Shown: one piece after another, positions 58,001 to 64,000 of the stretch
Layout: each line of letters starts with the position of its first letter
Numbering within the stretch: the stretch's first letter is position 1
Source: Psoroptes ovis
Taxonomy: Eukaryota > Arthropoda > Arachnida > Sarcoptiformes > Psoroptidae
Direction of reading: 5' to 3'
NCBI GenBank assembly: GCA_002943765.1
Contig: PQWQ01000019.1
Span: forward strand, 186,001-250,000
DNA: 64,000 nucleotides
Position numbers and translations under genes: made by a program
The notes under the pieces: model-generated
What the model was told of the DNA's origin: nothing
The model's input: only the letters and a program-made list of their open reading frames with translations
Databases searched by the model: none

Positions 58001-59753
58001 TTTAACAAATGATGAAAATGATAATATTAATCATAATAGATCAATAACATCAACATTATATTATCTATTGGCTGATCATCATTTTAAGACTAAAGATTTT
58101 GCTAAAGCAAAATATTTCTACATACATGATTTAGCAATCAATGCAAATCGTTTCGATTCATGGGCTGGATTAGCTTTGTCGCTGAATTATCAAGTTGATC
58201 AATTATTAATCGAAGGTTTAAATACGAATAATGAAAAATTTTTTCAAACATCATTTTCTACGATTAAATGTTTTGAACAAGCATTACAATTACAACCGGA
58301 TAATTCAAAGTTATGGATTGAATTCGGTATACTTTGCTATAATTTAGCCAGTAATATTTCGAGATTGAGGAAACGTAAGAAATTTTATGAATTAAATCAA
58401 TCCCAACAGCAACAGCCATCGATCAATGAATTGATTATTGAAAATGAAAAATTTTACACATATGAACAAATGATAATGAAATCTAAATTTTGTTTTGAAA
58501 AAATTCTAGAACCACAAATAAATAATGATGAATCATGGCTATCGTATTATATGCTTGGTAAAGTGAATGAAAAATCTTCAATTTCAAATAATAATAATAA
58601 TTCAAAAATAATTGATTCGAATCAAATAATGACCATTCTACAATATTATGAATGGGCATATTTGAATTTGTATTTAGATGGTGCTACATATCCGAAGAAA
58701 ATCAACTATTATCAACCATCATTACTATCGATTGAATCGTTAGAAATTTATTATCGTATTCATTCATGTATATTGAAATATTTGGTCAATAATCGTAAAT
58801 TTACTTTACGCATATTAAGAGAATTGAAATATTATTTGATCAAAGTTAATAAATCACCATTTATTCTACGAAAATCATTCAGTAATTCATCTCAATCATC
58901 ATCGCAATCACAAACAAATAATCAACAACAAATAATAGCCATAGTCAATGATATGATGGATTTTCTTGCCGAACGACAACAAAAAATCGATCCAAATCAA
59001 TATCGTAATGATTTAATACAAATGTGTTTGAATGGTATAAAAATTTGTTTACAACGTTATAATGGACATTATAAATCTTATTATCGTCTGGCGAATTACT
59101 ATTATCAAATACGTGATTATACAACAGCTAAACAAATAATGTTCGGTATGAACAGCGAAAATCGACAAAATCCTTTATTATATTATAATTATAATCCATT
59201 AATCGATAATCAACAAGATGTGATCAACAATATTGTGAATAAATGTGGCAATTCAACAAATAATTATATTACAAGTTTATTTTTAGAACGTAAATCAACA
59301 AATCTATTCAACGGTATTTGGTGTATACCGGTCGATGAAATTGAACGTGCCGGTAATTTTAATTCACACATGTTTCGATGTATTGATTTGATGATAAATA
59401 TTTGCATCAAATTAATGGATTATAATCAATTATGTTTGATAGCCATGCAGCTGTATAAAAAACCAGATAATGATAAAAAATATTTGAATCATAATGAGCG
59501 AATTGTGCTATCGTATAAAGCATTTAATAATTGTTTTGAAATTTTTGAGAAAAAAATTTATGAAATCCATTTGAATGTATCATCGACAACAAATTCATCA
59601 ACAACAAATATAGCCACCTTAACAAATCAAGTGAATGATATTATCAAAGAAATACGTCGTATTGTACAAATGATGGAAAAAATGAATACATTTACGGTGG
59701 AAATCAAACAAAAATCACAACAAATTTATCAATATTTTTCCAATTTGACATAG
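55071..59753 (+). CDS. CABIN1: CABIN1 homologue (HIRA-complex histone chaperone subunit)
   Basis: CABIN1 is a nuclear TPR protein that works with HIRA and UBN to deposit histone H3.3; the vertebrate protein also binds calcineurin. This frame encodes 1560 aa without an intron. I chose ATG 55071 because the frame further upstream opens only with non-ATG codons. The start IKIALN-like region and a TPR array (~residues 20-190) match the family. Other blocks I recognise are KRRSSRVK (~375), an ILPWLIIHETL segment (~790), LGRRNICTAND (~838), VLPEFDS (~924), NRFDSWAGLALSL (~1026), LGKVNEK (~1165) and NGIWCIPVDEIERAGNF (~1415). The protein stops ~145 residues after that block, so the long vertebrate C-terminal tail with calcineurin and MEF2 sites is absent. 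Asn/Asp/Gln runs interrupt the conserved parts. Confidence 0.93.
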   Translation: MIKIKALNDDKTSEESNSSDNEDYQLTKEAEEEELNTMYLDSLKYAANGDNDRAIENLLKLKNELELPKIKDKFLLKRLKYLTYKNLGLFKNDLDFLFDALSIDNSDINLWIFIGKKSRAMKNYMQAKYCFEEAFNLNASNFAIIDNLIDCYFITNNLYQCVNVCLHCLNIFKDNNFDKDNQFYYKSLIVLNECIRSMPPILNDMNNEQKSFVTNVLGGHNDYDFNHNKVLIELVPKVLEPLELEQSNYYRLCCFNTGRNDSNEDDDRKCCKRRKLQLNLNQIDNSTFEKIGKQIESMYESIQKQNLNILASIHIQFEHDENDNGGGQQQENQTSNKDSNKSSENTDTKSTTDHQTQQPSKQMNEKQLLYEYVDKRRSSRVKTKLRSNASGSNNNNNQDYDEQNYYEILLSLIPESILKNDNSNPKSTTTTMTNVENENISSNSVSIQENINLDRLNELEAIDIFFDRLKSKFYRNGSPQYMNILDIIEFYLIEVTRLQKMIKIPKIFSILYQLYREQNQLPFGLFCEIGKDISIDHIWLILLMNEIDYKKNEMFFLKEILCKLCFHLSRDELRAFLIRFFVLYGSIELDLDYLYYGLDLCENFDSKYFQFFSMPEDDGEEKMEQDGEIDAKDQNTANNNDNSSKFEVIAANKLRINVQYIQTLIDMQSVTKINENDDNNSGEQNYVDIIRICFTKNELDLNENEKHQLYQAIMKAKIWQKALDFFENWSHFNDECFECILNCITLNNNGDNNNDQNNDNGKKGRLSGKLLKKIIKYAIDGHSILPWLIIHETLINSWKKSDDDDDHHLEKSQDNNSDYEHQERLIKFFKLGHQILGRRNICTANDGKFLWLAQKHFINNDLEDDALHCFSCLFKFPPQKSLPSSLDHGNNAISSTNNNYHSSKDIELKWEHCYDIYQLFVPEVLPEFDSNYRQIAITLETKEFFLKILTLIPESEKPKHILDINNYIKRGTSIPSTLTNDENDNINHNRSITSTLYYLLADHHFKTKDFAKAKYFYIHDLAINANRFDSWAGLALSLNYQVDQLLIEGLNTNNEKFFQTSFSTIKCFEQALQLQPDNSKLWIEFGILCYNLASNISRLRKRKKFYELNQSQQQQPSINELIIENEKFYTYEQMIMKSKFCFEKILEPQINNDESWLSYYMLGKVNEKSSISNNNNNSKIIDSNQIMTILQYYEWAYLNLYLDGATYPKKINYYQPSLLSIESLEIYYRIHSCILKYLVNNRKFTLRILRELKYYLIKVNKSPFILRKSFSNSSQSSSQSQTNNQQQIIAIVNDMMDFLAERQQKIDPNQYRNDLIQMCLNGIKICLQRYNGHYKSYYRLANYYYQIRDYTTAKQIMFGMNSENRQNPLLYYNYNPLIDNQQDVINNIVNKCGNSTNNYITSLFLERKSTNLFNGIWCIPVDEIERAGNFNSHMFRCIDLMINICIKLMDYNQLCLIAMQLYKKPDNDKKYLNHNERIVLSYKAFNNCFEIFEKKIYEIHLNVSSTTNSSTTNIATLTNQVNDIIKEIRRIVQMMEKMNTFTVEIKQKSQQIYQYFSNLT

Positions 59754-59796
59754 ATTTTGTATTCTAGAATTTTTTCAATTTCTTTTTCAATCAATA

Positions 59797-59808
59797 TTTA
59801 TTAATAAA
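59797..59808. terminator. Palindromic poly(A) signal shared by CABIN1 and DAD1
   Basis: TTTATTAATAAA is its own reverse complement, so AATAAA can be read on both strands. It lies 50 bp past the CABIN1 stop (+) and 63 bp past the DAD1 stop (-), the right distance for both convergent genes. Use by either gene is inferred. Confidence 0.7.
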
Positions 59809-59864
59809 TGAATAATTTCTGTAAAAAATTTCATTGCATCGCAATTATCAATCATTAGTCATTT

Positions 59865-60203
59865 CTAACCAATAAAATTAATGACAACCAAATGAAGAAT
59901 AATATGTGCAAATATAAAATCAGCAAATGCTCGTTCATCTTTGATAGCGAAAAAATCGGCTTTATTTTGTTCATTCACCTGTATTCGAAGACATACGCCA
60001 AGAATAAAGCTAGCGATTGTCGATATGAAACCGGCCAAAAATGAATTAAATGGAAATGTTCCGACCAATAAACAATAAACAAATTGAATAATACCGGTAA
60101 AAAATATATATGTCAAATATGCATCGATCAATTTCAATCGTTTCGGAGTGTTTTTATTGTATTCATGGAAAAATTTTCGAATAATATCGATGAAATTTGC
60201 CAT
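59865..60203 (-). CDS. DAD1: DAD1, oligosaccharyltransferase subunit
   Basis: A small membrane subunit of the ER oligosaccharyltransferase that transfers N-glycans to nascent proteins; its loss triggers cell death in mammals. Single exon, 112 aa, close to the usual 113. Three hydrophobic segments lie at about residues 30-50, 53-73 and 92-111. The characteristic KLIDAYLTYIF, GTFPFNSFLAGFIS and ERAFADFIFAHIILHLVV blocks are all visible. The C-terminus ends VINFIG, close to the family's VVNFIG. It is convergent with CABIN1 (111 bp between stop codons) and divergent from the reticulocalbin gene. Confidence 0.98.
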   Translation of the reverse strand: MANFIDIIRKFFHEYNKNTPKRLKLIDAYLTYIFFTGIIQFVYCLLVGTFPFNSFLAGFISTIASFILGVCLRIQVNEQNKADFFAIKDERAFADFIFAHIILHLVVINFIG

Positions 60204-60829
60204 TTTTTTCTCGATTCAAAAGCTTCGTTAATTTTTAATTCAATTAAATTAGTTGTACAAAATTTCAAAAAACTTTTAATGTTGATAGATGATCAAATCG
60301 GACCAAATCACAATTCAATCATTAACTCATCATGTGTCTAATGGCTATATGCACACAAATAGCCCGCACATGCTGCAATAGCTTTCAAAATTTTCATACG
60401 TGTATTTTCGAAATTCAAAATCGTCCTTTATGAATTAGCACAAAATAAATGGCAACAAAAAAATTTTGATTAATTTTTCAAAATTTTGATACAAATTTTG
60501 ACAATTTTGACAGAAAACAACGAGAATAAATTGAAGAAGGAAACCGATCGCCATAAGTCACAGGGATTGAATTTGAAATTTATCAAATTTGCTACATTTC
60601 TACCATAAATAATGTGATTTTGGATTTAGTTTGCTGCGTTCAATGTTTTTTGGCAACATTCAATTCATGCGTCTGAAATGATACAGCTGTTATTATCATT
60701 TGTTCAATGATCATCCATTTCATTCATTTTCACTGAAATTAAAATTCGAAGGAGGCATTTTCATTTCATTCAACAGTCATTATTTGATTAAATTGTTCAT
60801 TTTTCAATCAATTTTTCAATATTGGAATC
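60204..60829. promoter_or_regulatory. Divergent promoter region of DAD1 and the reticulocalbin gene
   Basis: The 626 bp between two divergent starts must hold both promoters and leaders. It is less AT-biased than the large intergenic stretches (e.g. ATAGCCCGCACATGCTGC near 60359). No clear TATA box for either gene was identified. Both products act in the ER, so shared control is possible but unproven. Confidence 0.4.
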
Positions 60830-61901
60830 ATGTATTGTCGAGTTATTATTGTTTTTGTATCGATATGTTTGTTGAATAATGTTCTATCAACAGCAGCAAC
60901 ACCACCGAATTTACACACCAGAACACATGATGTTCATGATCATAATCGTGAAAGAATCGATGATGCTTTCGAAACACATTTACAACATCAATATGATGAT
61001 AATGAAATTGATGATCATGAATTAGATCATGAAGCTATTCTTGGTAGTAGAAAAAAAGTTCATGAATTCGAAACATTATCAGCGGATGAATCGAAAAAAC
61101 GTTTGAAAAAATTAGCCGAAACAGGTATCGATGCAAATCATGATGGTTTTGTTGATGAACATGAACTACAACAATGGGTACTGAAATCGTTTGTAAATTT
61201 AGCTTTGGAAGAAGGTGAAGAACGTTTAGAAGAAGAAGATAGTAATAATGATAAATTTGTCACATGGAATGAACATCTCAAAAATTCATTCGATTTAGAT
61301 GATGATTTAAAGGTATGAGAATATTGATACGTCTAATCGAAATAATTTGATTGATTTCTTTCATTCAAAATCATAGCTAGATGATTCATTTGAAAATGAA
61401 TTACTCGAAGAAGATCGAATATTATGGAATGCAGCCGATTTGAATAATGATAATAAACTTGATTCAGTTGAATTTGCTGCATTCAATAACCCAGAGGAAT
61501 TCGATCACATGCATCAAACATTAATCGCACAAATGATGATACGTCGTGATCGTAATCATGATGGTTTCATTGATTTCAATGAATTCATATCGGATGAAAA
61601 TGGTAATCGACCCGATTCAAATACTGAACATTATATTAGTGAAAAAGATAAATTCGATAATGAATATGATCAAAATAAAGATGGAAAATTAGATTTCAAT
61701 GAATGTTTACAATGGATTATACCGAATAACACTGAAATTGCATTACAAGAAGCTAAACATTTAATTGAATCAGCTGATCAAAATAGAGATGGTAAATTAT
61801 CGATTGACGAGATCGTCCAAAATCATGATGTATTTGTCGGTAGTGAAGCCACTGATTTTGGTCAACAATTACATGATAAACATTTGAGTGATGAATTGTG
61901 A
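60830..61901 (+). CDS. Reticulocalbin/CREC-family ER calcium-binding protein (2 exons)
   Basis: A low-affinity calcium-binding protein of the secretory pathway. Exons 60830-61312 and 61377-61901 join in frame across a 64-bp GT-AG intron, giving 335 aa, the usual CREC size. A signal peptide (residues 1-~20) precedes an acidic, His-rich segment. Six EF-hand loops lie at 101-112 (DANHDGFVDEHE), 137-148, 182-193, 219-230, 259-270 and 295-306. Loops 1, 4, 5 and 6 have the central Gly; loops 2 and 3 have Lys or Asn there. The protein ends SDEL, a KDEL-type retrieval signal, which fits reticulocalbin better than calumenin (HDEF). A poly(A) signal AATAAA is at 62001. Confidence 0.96.
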
Positions 61902-62257
61902 GAGACCAAAAATGATTAATTATTTTTTATTTAAATTCATTTCTTTTAAATAATTATTATATAATGAATGTAATTAACTGATACAATAAGATATTTCAAA
62001 AATAAATCATGATAATATATGAATAAATTTTTGCCTCAAAAAAAAAAATATAAGTAAACGACAAATTTCTGGAGAAAATAAATCACAAAAAATTATAATA
62101 AATTGATTAGATTGACCGTATTTGAGATTACGATTCGATGATTGAGATCAAAGATAAGGGAATAAGATGAAGTATAAGTAATAGAAAAAAAAATTAAGCA
62201 ATTTCAAATAAATTTAAGTTATGTGTTATGAGGGGATTGAACATAAATAATTTTCGC
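61902..62257. other. Convergent 3' ends of the reticulocalbin and KH-protein genes
   Basis: 356 bp between two stop codons on opposite strands. It has an AATAAA at 62001 for the plus-strand gene and TTTATT near 61926 that could serve the minus-strand gene, in which case the two transcripts overlap. Nothing else is seen. Confidence 0.6.
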
Positions 62258-63733
62258 TCAAAGATAATTTGTAGTCATCACACCATTTAAAATTAATGAA
62301 TCAATTAAATCTTTATGAATAGAAAATATTTTATCCACATACTTTTCATTAGTTTTTATTGAGATGATTTTTGTATCTTGATTTTGTATGGTTTTTGCAT
62401 TGGTCAGCGATGATGATGATGATGATGATGATGATTGTGATGCTGATGATAAGCATGGTGATATTGTAATTTCAATTTGATTACGATCATAATTTAAATT
62501 TGAAATGCATTTCACTAATCTTGTAGTATCATTATTGATTAAATGAAATTTTAATTCATATTCAAAACGGGTGGTGATCAGCCAGCGTGCTTGCATAACT
62601 GATGGAATATTTGCACCGGTAATAATGACATTTTCAAATGGATAATGCTGACAATCATTATAACGAATCAATTTAATTTTTGTACCAGTTTCATTTTCGA
62701 TCATATCTAAATACGATGAATTGATTAGATTCTTCTCACGCCTTGTAATCGGCACTTGTAAAGTACTCATGAAATTTGGCAATACACGTCCTAATTGATG
62801 AAATTCTAATTGCATTTGAAAATTGATCATTGCTTGTATGAGGCGAATGAAATATTTACGAAATGTCAAAAAACTGAATAATATTACATTCATTTTTTCT
62901 GGACGATACGATATATAAACATCCCATTTTTCATATTCTTTTTGTATTAGTTGAAAATCTTCATGTAAATATTTTGCAAAAAGTTCTTGATCATAGTAAT
63001 GAAATTCAAATTGAAGCGCAAATGTTGAATGTAGGAAAAATGATTTACACATTTTTGCTACATTTTCTGATCGTCCGATTATTGACACTTTATTATTTGT
63101 GGCCGAAAAATCAACATTACATTGGCTTTCAGATAATGAACATTTCAATATGAAAAAATTATGCACACCGAAAAATACACGATCATCGAATGACATATCG
63201 ATATATAAGGTGCACATTTGATTCATTATTGTGTCATTGATTGATGACCTCTGATGCGGCTGTGATGGTTGAATATTATTATCATTATAATTAATGTGAT
63301 TATGATTACGATTATGACTATGATTGATTGGCATCAATGTACGATTCATGGTATCATTATTCATCATAATAAATTGATCACTAGACATTAATGGACGAGG
63401 TAAAGGTGGCGGTGGTTGTGGTGGTGACAGTACGCTTGCTGTAGTTGTTTCCATGCGGCGATGATGTTGACGCCATGTTGCTGTCGTAGCCGAAGCTGAT
63501 TCATAGCGTTTTTCACATGTGGTAGAATCATTCAATGATTCTTCATAATATTGATTCGAACCTGCACAACAAAACACATCAAATGGATTAGATTATTTAG
63601 AAATTTTTAAAAATAATTTCAAAAACTTACTATTAACAAAATTAATAGATGAATCATTCCAAAGATTATAAGTCATTAATTCAATATTTGTCGGATCAAC
63701 TTGTTTGAATTCATTCGAAATGATACGATTCAT
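62258..63733 (-). CDS. Divergent Bicaudal-C-like KH-domain protein (2 exons)
   Basis: Bicaudal-C proteins bind mRNA through KH domains and repress translation. Exon 1 is 63733-63631 (donor GTAAGTTTTT) and exon 2 is 63561-62258 (acceptor TTGTGCAG), joining in frame to give 468 aa. After a low-complexity head (residues 35-145, with a Pro run and many Asn/His) come three KH-like segments at ~150-219, ~224-290 and ~299-370. The pattern VSIIGRSENVAK and, later, ETGTKIKLI...VIITGANIPSVMQARW resembles the BicC tandem KH module and its KH-like spacer. The GXXG loop that grips RNA is missing in the first and unclear in the others, and there is no C-terminal SAM domain; a Ser run (~410-420) lies near the end. 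It may be a lineage-specific paralogue. The gene is well supported; the family call is moderate. Confidence 0.75.
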
Positions 63734-64000
63734 TTCGAGAAAAAATATAACAGAAAAAAAAATGCAACAAGTATCACAGACAAATTCTTAAAAATTTAAA
63801 AAAAATAAGAATTTCGGCGAAATTCTTGATTAACAAAAAAAAATAATAATTCACAAAACACTTCTTAATTTTCAATAAATCACTATGAAATGTGAGGTTT
63901 TTATATAATTATGGAGAGAAAAATTTAAACATTCTCTGGCCAATATTTGATTAATAAATGATTAAACTGTGTGTGTGTGCGTGTGTATGAGATGTGTAAA
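63734..64000 (-). promoter_or_regulatory. Upstream region of the KH-protein gene with TATA box
   Basis: Read on the minus strand, ATTATATAAAAA (63899-63910 region) lies ~165 bp before the ATG, a plausible TATA box with start of transcription near 63870. A GT microsatellite lies at 63970-63988. No other gene is visible before the window ends. Confidence 0.45.

Noticed and set aside
1..64000. CRISPR arrays, bacterial operons or prophage
   Set aside because: The window is animal DNA with spliced genes; the regular repeat at 11942-12558 has no spacers.

Overview
The window is AT-rich animal DNA. It has spliced genes with GT-AG introns, long Asn/Ser/His/Asp runs in proteins, an RDL-type GABA receptor (an arthropod hallmark) and many tiny TA-flanked transposon relics. 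The best guess is an arthropod, most likely an acariform (astigmatid, dust-mite-like) mite; the species is inferred, not proven. I rebuilt genes by joining exons at splice sites that keep reading frame.

Layout. 1-9101: no convincing gene; ten ~80-bp mariner-like miniature elements and one hAT-type miniature element. 9102-24303 (minus): a complete eight-exon Cys-loop chloride channel subunit (RDL/GRD-type GABA receptor) with Gln, not Ala, at M2 position 2'. Its fifth intron (14816-19246) carries a complete Ty1/copia retrotransposon (14978-19228) with apparently identical 158-bp LTRs, one intact Gag-Pol frame, a 5-bp target duplication and a primer site matching the anticodon arm of elongator tRNA-Met. 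The next intron holds a 44-bp minisatellite. 24406-37944: gene-poor, with a near-perfect 867-bp inverted repeat (30897-31763 / 33100-33966) and more miniature elements. 37945-39150 (minus): a single-exon disordered, basic protein of unknown function. 39151-44392: nothing convincing except three miniature elements. 44393-47347 (minus): four-exon long-chain acyl-CoA synthetase (ACSL3/4 type). 47348-55070: long intergenic stretch. 55071-63733: a compact cluster of CABIN1 (+, intronless in its coding part), DAD1 (-), a six-EF-hand reticulocalbin (+, two exons) and a divergent Bicaudal-C-like KH protein (-, two exons).

The genes do not form one pathway. DAD1 and the reticulocalbin both act in the ER lumen/membrane and are divergent neighbours; CABIN1 and DAD1 are tail to tail and share a palindromic poly(A) signal. 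The strongest points for follow-up are the receptor's 2' Gln, the young copia element placed 18 bp from a splice donor, the perfect inverted repeat, and the density of miniature elements (26 full copies, a truncated one and one possible relic).
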